NCBI GenBank assembly: GCA_964614415.1
Contig: CAZTLE010000067.1
Span: 1 to 18,897 of the forward strand
Length of the DNA: 18,897 bases
Source of the DNA: CAZTLE01 sp964614415
Lineage (GTDB): Bacteria > Bacteroidota > Bacteroidia > Flavobacteriales > Flavobacteriaceae
Direction of reading: 5' to 3'
The first letter of the stretch is position 1, and each line of letters starts with the position of its first letter. The notes beneath the pieces were generated by a model that saw nothing but the letters and a program-made list of their open reading frames with translations, searched no databases and had not been told where the DNA came from. A program made the position numbers and the translations under genes. This document shows positions 6,918 through 15,072 of this stretch, piece after piece.

Positions 6918-9889
6918 CTCTTAACTACTTTTATTACCTCCTGGAGACCCGTACTCGTATAGATTCTTATTAGATACATTCCCGATTTATACTTGGACAT
7001 ATCTAGTGTAGTTCTTATATCGGGCTGTTGCATCTCGATCATACCGAAACTTTTCCCCAAGAGATTAATAATTTCAACAGATTTAATTTTTGAACCGTTG
7101 ATAGAAGTAATATTGACAATACTATTAGAAGGATTAGGGTGGGCAATAAAGCCCTTTTCTCCAAATTCCGTAGACGCGATTACGTCAACAGTGGCCAATA
7201 CTTCTGACGGGTCAATAACATAGATTTCACGACCACTTTGAAAAGAGTTGGCGACCATGTATAGCTGATTACCAGCCGCGTATAACCCTGAGACAAAAGA
7301 AATAGGATCGTTCGAATTAATAACGCTAATGAAGTGCTCGGAATTACTTGCCGGTGTTCCGGCGGTATTCTGAATGGTCTGGTCCCCGATAGTTTCAAAA
7401 TAGAAAAGATTTCTACCAACACAAGATGGATATAAAAACTGGTTACCATTGCCGGGAGCGCCGGTATCAATCATAATGGTCCCGTTTACAGTGCCGTCCG
7501 TTCGCCATAGTTGATTATCGAAAGATGAAGGATGCGCTGCGACGAAATAAACATATTCGCCGCATGCGTAAATTTCATTTATATCAATGTTAAATCCTAG
7601 TGGGGCGCTATACATTATTTCAACCTCATTGGGGGTTCCATCGGTTTTTGCTACAGCCTTTTGAAGAGTAATCTGGTCTACGACAACAAAATAAAGATCA
7701 TCGCCAAGGCTCGCGGAATGCCTTATCTCACTGTCTTGAAAGCCATCCCATTCACCTATCAATTCGATCGTATCATCTTCATTCACGCAGTAAACAAAAT
7801 GATTTCCATGGGAAGAACCGGAATCATTTGTAGTGAAATAGAGTTTCGTATTTGTACGTCCAAGAATTTTGACGCTATTACCATCATTAAACAGTTGGGT
7901 GCCAGCTTCAGTACCATCGGTCCTATAAAGATGTCTGTTTAGATTACCTCCGCTCACTATTCTGGCAGTAAAGTATAGTTTCCCGTTAAATTCAAGAGCG
8001 ATAGGCCCATAGCCATCCTGGACATCGGAAATATTCTTTAGTAGACTGGTTCCGGACTCAGTTCCGTCACTTTTCCAGATTTCATATCCATTTATACCTT
8101 CATCAGCAACAAAATAAGCATCGCCATTAAAGCTAGCCAAAAATGTAGATTCATAAATACTGGATCCCGGTCCCGGTATAATATCTTTTATAAGCTCAGA
8201 GCCATTTCCAGTTAATGAAGTCTTGTGAATTTCAAGTCCTTCATTGTCGGTCGATGCAAAGAAAAACACCTCACTTCCAACTCTAGTAAAAAGTGGGTTT
8301 CTGGTATCTGTGGATGAAGAGACACCCTCATTAATATCGGCAATAGGTTTGGTGCCAGATATCTCTCCATCGCTTACAAACGGCTCATTCCCTACCTGGC
8401 CGTTGCGTGCCTCAAAAAAGAGACGTTGTCCAAAAGATACGGCATTTATTTCACTGGAGATGGCGCTACTTTCAAGGTTGATGTCCGTGAACAAGCTCGT
8501 TCCTGACGAACTACCATCACTTCGCCAGATTTCATTACCATTTATAAGATTTTCAATCGTGAAATACGCAAATCCATTGAAATCCATGATGTTAAAATCA
8601 TGAGAACTCGAACCTGAAGGTCCAAATTCCTGAAGTACGGGAATTGTTCCAGCTTGTGTTCCATCAGAAACAAATACTCGGGTGCCTAAGTCAAAATCTC
8701 TCGCTTCAAAAAATAGATTATCATTTGACAGTGTAAGATGGTTGATTTGACTTGTTTGAGGGCCCGAATAAATATCTTTAACTAGTTGTGTCCCGGATTC
8801 AGTTCCGTCTGTTTTCCAAAGTTCTGGTCCATGAGTCGGATCATTTCCAACAAAAAACACCTCATCTCCTAGTTTTACAAACAATAAATCTCCAATACCG
8901 GGAGCATTACCTGCATTAATGTCCTTAATTAAAAACGTTCCTGACTCTGTGCCATCGCTCCGCCAAATTTCCGATCCTGTAGAAGGGTCTAAAGCAGCAA
9001 AGATTATCGTATCATCAAACAACACAGCACCGAATAATTCGTTCATTGAACTAACGTTTCCCGCATAAATGTCCTTTACCATGTAAGTACCGGATACAGT
9101 GCCGTCGCTTGCCCATAATTCTCCGCCATCAATACCATTGTCCGCGGCTATATAAAACTGGGACGTGCCAATGACAACGTCACCAAAGAAGGACACACCA
9201 TCGCCGGTTGGGTTAAAATCGTAAAATAATTGAGTTCCTGAGGTCGTGCCATCTGAACGCCAAAGCTCAATCCCGTTGACATTGTCTTCGGCTCTAAAAT
9301 AAAGATATCCATCGTATTCAAAGAAACTTCTAGGATTACTGGAGTTACTTCCCGGATTGATGTCCTTTAATAATGTCGTTCCGCTCTCCGTTCCATCACT
9401 CATCCAAAGCTCATTGCCATTGGCAGAATTGGTCTGACTAAAAAATAACAGTCCTTGAAAAACAATAAAATCGGATAAGGTGTTTACTGAGCTAATATTG
9501 TCAGGATCCGTGTCTTTCAACATGTAAGTGCCATTCGTAGTACCGTCGCTTCTCCACAATTCATACCCGTGTATATCATCATTGGCCGAAAAATAAAATA
9601 CCCCATTCAGATAGGCAGAATCTAGTAGTGTAGAGTCATCAAATCCACTTTGAGATCCATTAATAATGTCCTTTATTAAAAGGGTTCCTCCTTGAGTTCC
9701 ATCTGAAGTCCATAACTCATGTCCGGTTTGTCCATTATCTCCTAAAAAATAAAAGCGATCTCCGGCGGATACAAGTGACTCCGGGTCACCATCTTCTAGA
9801 AAATTAATCTCTAACAGAGAAGCTTCAAAGTCCTGCGATTGAACAATAAACGTTGAAAGCAGTAGAAGCGATAGAAGCTTTGTCTTCAT
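6914..9889 (-). CDS. Secreted ELWxxDGT-repeat protein with T9SS sorting domain
   Basis: A 991-residue protein. The ATG at 9889 is chosen because it opens a signal peptide (MKTKLLSLLLLSTFIVQSQ); extending to a GTG at 9958 adds 23 poorly placed residues. The body holds about 13-15 repeats of roughly 50-60 residues, each built around a hit such as ELWRSDGTTSGT or EIWRSDGTESGT followed by a LIKDI-like strand, and resembles a beta-propeller surface protein. Some copies are degenerate (HKTSLTGNGS). The last 75 or so residues (AHPNPSNSIVNIT to GMYLIRIY) form a type A T9SS sorting domain, directing export to the surface or medium. Function unknown. The gene looks AT-rich compared with metK and overlaps the response-regulator stop by 4 bp. 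Confidence 0.93.
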   Translation of the reverse strand: MKTKLLSLLLLSTFIVQSQDFEASLLEINFLEDGDPESLVSAGDRFYFLGDNGQTGHELWTSDGTQGGTLLIKDIINGSQSGFDDSTLLDSAYLNGVFYFSANDDIHGYELWRSDGTTNGTYMLKDTDPDNISSVNTLSDFIVFQGLLFFSQTNSANGNELWMSDGTESGTTLLKDINPGSNSSNPRSFFEYDGYLYFRAEDNVNGIELWRSDGTTSGTQLFYDFNPTGDGVSFFGDVVIGTSQFYIAADNGIDGGELWASDGTVSGTYMVKDIYAGNVSSMNELFGAVLFDDTIIFAALDPSTGSEIWRSDGTESGTFLIKDINAGNAPGIGDLLFVKLGDEVFFVGNDPTHGPELWKTDGTESGTQLVKDIYSGPQTSQINHLTLSNDNLFFEARDFDLGTRVFVSDGTQAGTIPVLQEFGPSGSSSHDFNIMDFNGFAYFTIENLINGNEIWRSDGSSSGTSLFTDINLESSAISSEINAVSFGQRLFFEARNGQVGNEPFVSDGEISGTKPIADINEGVSSSTDTRNPLFTRVGSEVFFFASTDNEGLEIHKTSLTGNGSELIKDIIPGPGSSIYESTFLASFNGDAYFVADEGINGYEIWKSDGTESGTSLLKNISDVQDGYGPIALEFNGKLYFTARIVSGGNLNRHLYRTDGTEAGTQLFNDGNSVKILGRTNTKLYFTTNDSGSSHGNHFVYCVNEDDTIELIGEWDGFQDSEIRHSASLGDDLYFVVVDQITLQKAVAKTDGTPNEVEIMYSAPLGFNIDINEIYACGEYVYFVAAHPSSFDNQLWRTDGTVNGTIMIDTGAPGNGNQFLYPSCVGRNLFYFETIGDQTIQNTAGTPASNSEHFISVINSNDPISFVSGLYAAGNQLYMVANSFQSGREIYVIDPSEVLATVDVIASTEFGEKGFIAHPNPSNSIVNITSINGSKIKSVEIINLLGKSFGMIEMQQPDIRTTLDMSKYKSGMYLIRIYTSTGLQEVIKVVKS

Positions 9890-9904
9890 GAGATCGATTT
9901 TAAA

Positions 9905-9912
9905 CAAAGATA
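9905..9912 (-). promoter_or_regulatory. Minus-7 element for the ELWxxDGT gene
   Basis: On the minus strand this reads TATCTTTG, a full match to the Bacteroidota minus-7 consensus TAnnTTTG. It lies 16 bp upstream of the chosen ATG, predicting a very short leader. The minus-33 region is T-rich without a clear TTG. It lies between the metK stop and this gene, so the gene can be transcribed independently. Confidence 0.5.
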
Positions 9913-9958
9913 GAAGAAAGAAATATCTGAAAAAATGAGCTAATGAAACGTTGATCAC

Positions 9959-11212
9959 CTACAGGCCAAACGCTTCCTTCACCTCATTCACGTAGTCCAG
10001 CTTCTCCCAGGTAAACAGTTCCACATCTTTTTGAACCTTTCCGTTATAGGGGCTTTCAAACACCTTGGTCACGGTTTTCGGCTCACGGCCCATATGTCCA
10101 TAAGCCGCTGTTTCCAGGTAAATGGGATTGCGCAATTTCAAACGCGATTCGATGGAAGCAGGTCTCATGTCGAATATACCGGCTACTTTTCGGGCAATCT
10201 CACCATCGCTGAGATCCACATGGGATGTGCCATACGTATTAACCAGGATGGATGTAGGCTCCACAACGCCGATCGCATAGGAAACCTGAACAAGGACCTC
10301 ATCGGCCACTCCGGCCGCAACGAGGTTCTTAGCAATATGACGTGAGGCGTATGCAGCACTTCTGTCTACTTTACTGGGATCCTTTCCGCTAAAGGCGCCA
10401 CCTCCGTGTGCCCCTTTACCACCATAGGTATCTACGATGATCTTTCGGCCTGTAAGTCCGGTGTCCCCGTGAGGACCACCGATCACGAATTTTCCGGTAG
10501 GATTGATATGGTACACGATGTCATCGTTGAACAACTCCTGAATATGAGCAGGTAGTTGGGCTTTAACCCTTGGGATCAGGATATTGATCACATCTTCTTT
10601 GATCTTGGTCAACATGGCTTCGTCTTCGTCAAAATCGTCGTGCTGAGTAGACACCACGATTGCTACGATCTTTTGAGGAACATTGTCGTCGCTGTACTCG
10701 ATGGTCACCTGACTCTTGGAGTCCGGACGCAAGTATGGAATTTCGTTTCCTTCACGACGCAGGGCGGCAAGTTCGGTCAGGATCTTGTGCGAAATATCGA
10801 GTGCCAGAGGCATGTAATTGGACGTCTCTCTAGTGGCGTATCCGAACATCATTCCCTGGTCACCGGCACCCTGCTCTTCTTTACTGGCCCGGTCCACCCC
10901 CTGGTTGATATCCTGGGATTGCTCATGGATCAGAGAAATAACCCCACAGGAATCTCCGCTGAACTGATAGGCTCCCTCCGTGTATCCGATCTTGTTGATC
11001 ACCTCACGGGCAATTTGCTGAACGTCGAGATACGTGCCGCTTTTCACCTCTCCGGCAAGGACAACCTGTCCGGTGGTTACCAGTGTTTCACAAGCTACTT
11101 TGGATTCGGGGTCGAATGCCAAAAAATTATCTAATAATGCATCGCTAATCTGATCTGCTACTTTGTCCGGATGCCCTTCGGAAACACTTTCCGATGTAAA
11201 TAAATATGCCAT
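9959..11212 (-). CDS. metK: S-adenosylmethionine synthetase
   Basis: A 417-residue enzyme that makes SAM from methionine and ATP in the cytoplasm. It has the N-terminal signature SEGHPDKVADQISD (His14, Asp16, Lys17), the central ATP/Mg block GDTGLTGRKIIVDTYGG, and the phosphate loop GGGAFSGKDPSKVDRSAAY. It is somewhat longer than the E. coli protein (384 residues), as I expect for Bacteroidota. The ATG at 11212 is the only sensible start, since MAYLFTSESVSEGHPDK is the usual N-terminus. The gene diverges from the metB-type operon, and its leader carries a SAM-II-like aptamer, so feedback by its own product is likely. Confidence 0.98.
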   Translation of the reverse strand: MAYLFTSESVSEGHPDKVADQISDALLDNFLAFDPESKVACETLVTTGQVVLAGEVKSGTYLDVQQIAREVINKIGYTEGAYQFSGDSCGVISLIHEQSQDINQGVDRASKEEQGAGDQGMMFGYATRETSNYMPLALDISHKILTELAALRREGNEIPYLRPDSKSQVTIEYSDDNVPQKIVAIVVSTQHDDFDEDEAMLTKIKEDVINILIPRVKAQLPAHIQELFNDDIVYHINPTGKFVIGGPHGDTGLTGRKIIVDTYGGKGAHGGGAFSGKDPSKVDRSAAYASRHIAKNLVAAGVADEVLVQVSYAIGVVEPTSILVNTYGTSHVDLSDGEIARKVAGIFDMRPASIESRLKLRNPIYLETAAYGHMGREPKTVTKVFESPYNGKVQKDVELFTWEKLDYVNEVKEAFGL

Positions 11213-11290
11213 AGATATATGCCTCTAATATTGGTTAAGGATGGATGATTTGACGGAATGTCCCAGCGAAGTTTACAAGTGTGCAGATCA

Positions 11291-11362
11291 CTGGTTTAGC
11301 ATTTTTCTTTTCCCGGTCTGAGACAGGAACAGAGGTTGCAATCAGCCAAATTTCTCCTCTTT
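11291..11362 (-). promoter_or_regulatory. SAM-II-like riboswitch candidate in the metK leader
   Basis: Read on the minus strand, AGAGG (11360-11356) pairs with CCTCT (11335-11331). The loop contains AAATTTGG and ends GATTGCAA, and GCTAAACC (11300-11293) follows. Order and key words match the SAM-II (SAM-alpha) pseudoknot: stem P1, an AUUU-containing loop ending in UUGCA, then GCUAAA. The pseudoknot can form by GG(loop)/CC pairing, extendable to TTGG/CCAG, plus a short ATT/AAT helix. Between P1 and GCTAAA lies an extra segment that can fold (TTCC...GGAA with GTC/GAC), longer than the usual linker. The GG/CC pair would be a compensated change from the CC/GG of the well-known example. The second helix is weak, so this stays a candidate. 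Confidence 0.6.
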
Positions 11363-11371
11363 TTCAGCGCA

Positions 11372-11379
11372 CAAAGGTA
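11372..11379 (-). promoter_or_regulatory. metK: Minus-7 element of metK
   Basis: Minus-strand TACCTTTG matches TAnnTTTG exactly. Transcription would start near 11365, so the leader would be about 150 nt and the aptamer would sit at its very 5' end. The minus-33 region is T-rich without a clear TTG. Confidence 0.55.
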
Positions 11380-11467
11380 AAGATTAAATTTCGACTAAAA
11401 AAAGAGGTTGAAGGGAAAGTTTTTGATAGTTATATGGGTGCTGAAAATTGAAAAAATGAAAAGTTTA

Positions 11468-11500
11468 TTTGGATTTATAAAATTTGTTTTGCAACCTTTG
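11468..11500 (+). promoter_or_regulatory. Possible promoter of the metB-type operon
   Basis: TTTG (11468-11471) and AACCTTTG (11493-11500) are separated by 21 bp, fitting the Bacteroidota minus-33/minus-7 layout. The minus-7 box ends about 30 bp before the riboswitch. Other TTTG words nearby make the exact choice uncertain. Confidence 0.4.
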
Positions 11501-11529
11501 AAGGCACAAAGTTCAATTCTTTACTGAAA

Positions 11530-11636
11530 TGTTATCAAGAAAGGTGGAGGGACTAGACCCGATGAAGCCTTAGCAACCCTTTCTCTTGAAAGAAGGTGCT
11601 ACATTCTACAACAGCGCAAGCTGATGATAGATAACA
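11530..11636 (+). promoter_or_regulatory. SAM-I riboswitch upstream of the metB-type operon
   Basis: All SAM-I (S-box) landmarks are present. P1 is TGTTATC (11530-11536) with GATAACA (11630-11636). P2 is AAGG...CCTT enclosing GGAGGGACTAGACCCGATGA, with its kink-turn and pseudoknot loop. AGCAACC is the J2/3 core, P3 is CTTTC/GAAAG, and AAGGTGCTACATTC is the J3/4 SAM-binding strand. P4 is CAGC-GCAA-GCTG (11612-11623), capped by a GNRA tetraloop. SAM binding in this class normally reduces expression. The aptamer ends about 115 bp before the start codon, leaving room for an expression platform. Confidence 0.95.
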
Positions 11637-11640
11637 ACAC

Positions 11641-11682
11641 GACAATACTTCCGGTATTGTCTTCAACTTTCTTATAACATTT
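11641..11682 (+). promoter_or_regulatory. Likely expression platform of the first SAM-I riboswitch
   Basis: GACAATAC (11641-11648) and GTATTGTC (11654-11661) form a perfect 8-bp hairpin with loop TTCCG. It is followed by a U-rich but interrupted stretch, so it is not a textbook terminator. The segment 11667-11682 (CTTTCTTATAACATTT) can pair with the aptamer's own P1/P2 5' strand (11527-11543): sixteen pairs with one bulged C. This would compete with aptamer folding. The hairpin is seen directly; the switching role is inference. Confidence 0.5.
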
Positions 11683-11752
11683 TTCTGTAGTTACGTCCTG
11701 CGACGCGATTTGACTTTGGGTTTTATCAGTATTAACTCAAAAAACAGAAAAA

Positions 11753-12922
11753 ATGAGTGCAACAAAAATCATTCACTCGATCCCAAGTGATCCGTTAACC
11801 GGTGCCATTTCGGTACCCGTGTATCAAACTTCGACCTTTGTTCAGGAAGCCCCGGGCGTGAATAAAGGCTTTGACTATGCCCGATCCAACAACCCAACCC
11901 GCCAGGTCCTTGAGGACGTCGTAGCCCAGCTCGAAGGTGGAGATGCCGGGTTTGCCTTCGCTACAGGCCTGGCAGCTATCGATTCGGTGTTGAAACTGTT
12001 ATCGCAAGGCGATGAGATCATTGCCGTCGATGATATTTACGGCGGTGCGTACCGATTGTTTACCCATGTCTATGAAAAACTGGGAATTACCGTGCGCTAT
12101 GTGGATACGACCGATGCCCGGAACGTAGCCAACGCGGTTTCGTCCAAAACCCGTTGTATCTGGATCGAATCCCCGACCAACCCCACACTGAAAATTTCGG
12201 ACCTGAAAGCAATTGCGACCATTGCAAAGGACATAGAAGCTCTGCTGGTGGTTGATAATACCTTTGCCAGCCCCATTGCGCAAAACCCAATCCAACTGGG
12301 GGCTGATATTGTGATTCACAGCGGTACCAAGTATATCGGAGGGCACTCTGATCTCGTTGCCGGCCTGGTGGTTACCGCGACACCGGAGCTTTCCGAGCGC
12401 ATTAAGTTTGTTCAGAATGCCTCGGGCGGTGTATTAGGACCCTGGGACTGTTTCCTGACCCTCCGCGGCATTGAAACCCTGGAGCTGCGCTATATCAGAC
12501 AGTGCGAAAATGCATTGGAAGTAGCTCGCTTCCTGGAACAACACCCATTAGTGGGCCATGTGTACTACCCCGGGTTGGCAGGCCATAAAAACCATGATAT
12601 TGCAAGGGAACAGCAACGCGGACTGTACGGCGGTGTGGTCTCTTTCACGCTCAAAGACGATACAACCGATGCAGCCAATGCCTTTGTGACCTCTACATCT
12701 TATTTCAAACTGGCCGAAAGCCTGGGCGGTGTGAAGAGCCTGCTTTGCCACCCGGCTCAAATGACCCATGCCTCTATTCCACGGGAACGAAGGCTCGTAT
12801 CCGGAATTCAGGACTCGCTCATCCGTTTATCATGCGGTATTGAAAGGGGAGAGGATCTTATAAGTGATCTGGAAAAAGCGTTTACCAAACTCGAAACAGC
12901 CAGTGAGGTTTGCTTCATCTAA
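11753..12922 (+). CDS. metB: Cys/Met metabolism PLP enzyme, cystathionine gamma-synthase type
   Basis: A 389-residue fold-type I PLP enzyme of the trans-sulfuration family. The internal-aldimine lysine is Lys193 in HSGTKYIGGHSD. The phosphate and active-site residues include Tyr42 and Arg44 (DYARSNNPTR), Tyr96 (DDIYGGAYR) and Asp168 (VVDNTFASP). The C-terminal block SLGGVKSLLCHPAQMTHAS is typical. By family it joins an activated homoserine with cysteine or sulfide; gamma-synthase, gamma-lyase and O-acylhomoserine sulfhydrylase cannot be separated safely by eye. SAM-I control and the homoserine dehydrogenase 10 bp downstream favour a methionine biosynthetic role. Confidence 0.9.
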   Translation: MSATKIIHSIPSDPLTGAISVPVYQTSTFVQEAPGVNKGFDYARSNNPTRQVLEDVVAQLEGGDAGFAFATGLAAIDSVLKLLSQGDEIIAVDDIYGGAYRLFTHVYEKLGITVRYVDTTDARNVANAVSSKTRCIWIESPTNPTLKISDLKAIATIAKDIEALLVVDNTFASPIAQNPIQLGADIVIHSGTKYIGGHSDLVAGLVVTATPELSERIKFVQNASGGVLGPWDCFLTLRGIETLELRYIRQCENALEVARFLEQHPLVGHVYYPGLAGHKNHDIAREQQRGLYGGVVSFTLKDDTTDAANAFVTSTSYFKLAESLGGVKSLLCHPAQMTHASIPRERRLVSGIQDSLIRLSCGIERGEDLISDLEKAFTKLETASEVCFI

Positions 12923-12932
12923 AACTTTGGAC

Positions 12933-14075
12933 ATGAGTACGGAAATAGCTATTGCAGAAAAGCAGCGGATCAGTTTGAATCAGCTAAAGACCAAATGTGT
13001 GAACCTGTTCATCTTTGGCCACGGCAATGTGGGCGGGAATCTTTTGGACCAGGTGCTGGAAGGTTTGGAGGTCATTGCCGAACGCAAACGCATTCAACTT
13101 CGCATAGTGGCCATCGTGAATTCCCGAAAGGCGATCATTTCGGCCGAAGGAATCCGGGGCGACTGGAGAAAACGATTGGAGACCAATGGGACAAACTGGG
13201 ATATCGGGCAGATCATTGATTTTGCCCGGTCCCATACCCTGAACAACTGCATTGCCGTGGACAATACGGCTTCCAGGCAATTCGTAGACAACTACTCCGC
13301 GCTGATCGCCGGAGGTTTTCATCTTGTTTCTTCAAACAAGATTGGAAACACACTGGAGTTGGGGTTTTACAAGCAGCTTAGGCAGTTGTTGGAAAACCAC
13401 GACAGGGAATATCTCTATGAGACCAATGTGGGAGCGGGCTTACCGCTTATTGATACGATCAAACTATTGCATCTCTCGGGAGAGAATATTACCCGGATTC
13501 GAGGTATCTTTTCAGGTTCACTGAGTTATATTTTCAATACTTTTTCAGAAGAAGAGAAGTCCTTTAGTACGATCGTTCGAAGTGCCGTGACCAACGGCCT
13601 TACCGAACCTGATCCCAGAGAAGATCTATGCGGTAACGATGTAGGCAGAAAACTGCTCATCCTGGCTCGTGAGTTGGATTTGCACAACGAACTGGAAGAC
13701 GTGCAGATCGAAAACCTGGTGCCGGATTTCCTTCGGAATGTTGATGCTTCGGTCTTTTTGGATCGGTTGACGGAACTCGATCCGATTTTCAGTGAAAAGA
13801 AAAAGAACCTCAAGGAAGGGGAAGTACTGCGCTACGTGGCCGACCTGAGGGGAGATCTTTCCGTCCATGACAAGGCGGTTCTGGAGGTGAAACTTAAATC
13901 GGTGAGCGCAGAAGATGCGTTGGCACAGGTTAGCGGTAGCGATTCGGTATTTCAGATATATACTGAAAACTATGGCAGCAACCCTATAGTGATCAAAGGT
14001 GCCGGAGCAGGAGGGGCCGTAACTGCGCGTGGTGTATTAGGAGATATTTTGCGACTTAGTGAAAAGTTACACTAA
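12933..14075 (+). CDS. hom: Homoserine dehydrogenase, monofunctional
   Basis: A 380-residue NAD(P)-dependent enzyme converting aspartate semialdehyde to homoserine. The ATG at 12933 is preferred over in-frame codons inside the previous gene; it lies 10 bp after that stop. The Rossmann motif FGHGNVGG is at residues 28-35. The catalytic set Glu225 (TEPDPRED), Asp236 and Lys240 (GNDVGRK) matches yeast HSD Glu208, Asp219 and Lys223 at constant offset. Blocks such as VGAGLP, GIFSGSLSYIFNTF and GAGAGGAVTARGVLGDILR resemble the HSD half of E. coli ThrA/MetL, but there is no aspartokinase part and no ACT domain. Threonine feedback through such domains is therefore absent, and control is probably by the SAM riboswitch. 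Confidence 0.95.
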   Translation: MSTEIAIAEKQRISLNQLKTKCVNLFIFGHGNVGGNLLDQVLEGLEVIAERKRIQLRIVAIVNSRKAIISAEGIRGDWRKRLETNGTNWDIGQIIDFARSHTLNNCIAVDNTASRQFVDNYSALIAGGFHLVSSNKIGNTLELGFYKQLRQLLENHDREYLYETNVGAGLPLIDTIKLLHLSGENITRIRGIFSGSLSYIFNTFSEEEKSFSTIVRSAVTNGLTEPDPREDLCGNDVGRKLLILARELDLHNELEDVQIENLVPDFLRNVDASVFLDRLTELDPIFSEKKKNLKEGEVLRYVADLRGDLSVHDKAVLEVKLKSVSAEDALAQVSGSDSVFQIYTENYGSNPIVIKGAGAGGAVTARGVLGDILRLSEKLH

Positions 14076-14100
14076 GTTTGTATATCCTAAACTGAACGAA

Positions 14101-14520
14101 ATGAAAGTAGAACTTAACAGAATAAACGGGGATTACCTCTTTGAAGCTACAGGAGCATCGGGGGTACCCGTTTATATTGATAATAAAACCGGCGAGGAAG
14201 TAAAGGGTGCGAGTCCCATGGAACTGGTGTTAATGGGTGTGGGCGGATGCAGTGCCATTGATGTGATTTCCATACTGAAGAAACAACGTCAGGAGATTAC
14301 CTCCTACCACATCGAGGTATTGGGGGAGCGCGAAGAGGTGAAAGGCGCCAAGCCTTTCAAAGCAATTCATGTGAAGGTGCATTTGGAAGGGGAGATCACC
14401 CCCGAAAAAGCTGCCCGCGCAGCCTCCCTAAGCTTCGAAAAATATTGTAGTGTTTCGATCACGCTCGAACCTGCTGTGAAGATAAGCTATGAGGTGATTC
14501 TTAACGGATCTCCGGTTTGA
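14101..14520 (+). CDS. OsmC family protein, YhfA-like
   Basis: A 139-residue cytoplasmic protein. The ATG at 14101 is chosen because MKVELNRINGDYLFEA is the normal OsmC N-terminus; an in-frame start at 14059 would overlap hom. The paired redox cysteines are Cys50 (SPMELVLMGVGGCSAID) and Cys116 (FEKYCSVSI). The layout resembles E. coli YhfA more than the OsmC/Ohr peroxidases. OsmC-fold proteins reduce organic hydroperoxides, but the role of the YhfA branch is unclear. It follows hom by 25 bp and is probably co-transcribed with the metB-type gene and hom, linking it loosely to thiol metabolism. Confidence 0.92.
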   Translation: MKVELNRINGDYLFEATGASGVPVYIDNKTGEEVKGASPMELVLMGVGGCSAIDVISILKKQRQEITSYHIEVLGEREEVKGAKPFKAIHVKVHLEGEITPEKAARAASLSFEKYCSVSITLEPAVKISYEVILNGSPV

Positions 14521-14521
14521 C

Positions 14522-14617
14522 ATGAAATTTTGTAAGGTATGTTGCGGGAATCCGATTCAATATACTAAAGCATTTATAAGCTCGTTAACAAATCAGACCA
14601 CTAAACTAAAAGACTAA
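14522..14617 (+). CDS. Possible 31-codon small ORF filling the osmC-rrf2 gap
   Basis: An ATG one base after the osmC stop opens 31 codons ending at TAA 14615-14617, two bases before the Rrf2 ATG. The peptide starts MKFCKVCCGNPI, with a CxxCC cluster reminiscent of a small metal site, and continues with a polar tail. The close fit to both neighbours suggests translational coupling, but an ORF this short can arise by chance and I recognise no homologue. Confidence 0.2.
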   Translation: MKFCKVCCGNPIQYTKAFISSLTNQTTKLKD

Positions 14618-14619
14618 CC

Positions 14620-15036
14620 ATGCTCTCCCGAAAAACAAAGTACGGACTCAAGGCGCTTGCCTATTTGGCAAGGCAAGAGAGTCGGGACCCTGTACAGATA
14701 TCGGTTATCTCCTCTTCTGAAAATATCTCACAGAAATTTCTGGAAAGCATCCTCCTTACCTTGCGTAAATCCGGATTCCTGGGTTCCAAAAAAGGGAAGG
14801 GCGGGGGCTACTATCTGTTGCGCGAACCCAATGAGATTGACATTTCGGGAGTATATCGTATACTGGAAGGCCCCATTGCCATGGTACCTTGTGTGAGCCT
14901 AAATTTCTATGAGCGCTGTGAGGATTGCCCGGATGAAGATTCCTGTAGTGTTCACAAACTTATGATCCAGGTGCGGGACAATACCCTGAACATTTTTAAC
15001 AATACCACGCTGGCTGATTTAATCGCAGAACAATAA
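14620..15036 (+). CDS. Rrf2-family transcriptional regulator with four cysteines
   Basis: A 138-residue winged-helix regulator. MLSRKTKYGLKALAYLAR opens the family, and the wing KKGKGGGYYLLREP (about 57-70) is typical of Rrf2. A cysteine group follows at Cys91, Cys100, Cys103 and Cys109 (CVSLNFYERCEDCPDEDSC), with His112 close by. IscR and NsrR bind Fe-S clusters with three cysteines, whereas CymR of Firmicutes senses cysteine status through a partner. The four-Cys spacing here differs from IscR, so cluster binding is plausible but unproven. It lies directly upstream of cysH and downstream of the metB-type operon, pointing to control of sulfate assimilation or thiol metabolism. Confidence 0.93.
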   Translation: MLSRKTKYGLKALAYLARQESRDPVQISVISSSENISQKFLESILLTLRKSGFLGSKKGKGGGYYLLREPNEIDISGVYRILEGPIAMVPCVSLNFYERCEDCPDEDSCSVHKLMIQVRDNTLNIFNNTTLADLIAEQ

Positions 15037-15064
15037 TTTTTACAGCAAAACACAATAAACAGTC

Positions 15065-15072
15065 TATATTTG
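15065..15072 (+). promoter_or_regulatory. cysH: Minus-7 element of cysH
   Basis: TATATTTG fits TAnnTTTG exactly and lies 46 bp upstream of the cysH ATG. No clear TTG occurs at the minus-33 distance, as in an activated promoter. The A/T-rich leader that follows (15073-15118) could hold an Rrf2 site, but I could not find a convincing palindrome. Confidence 0.45.

Noticed and set aside
10556..11134. Plus-strand open frame of 192 codons within metK
   Set aside because: It is a shadow frame of metK on the other strand, with no recognisable motifs and no plausible promoter.
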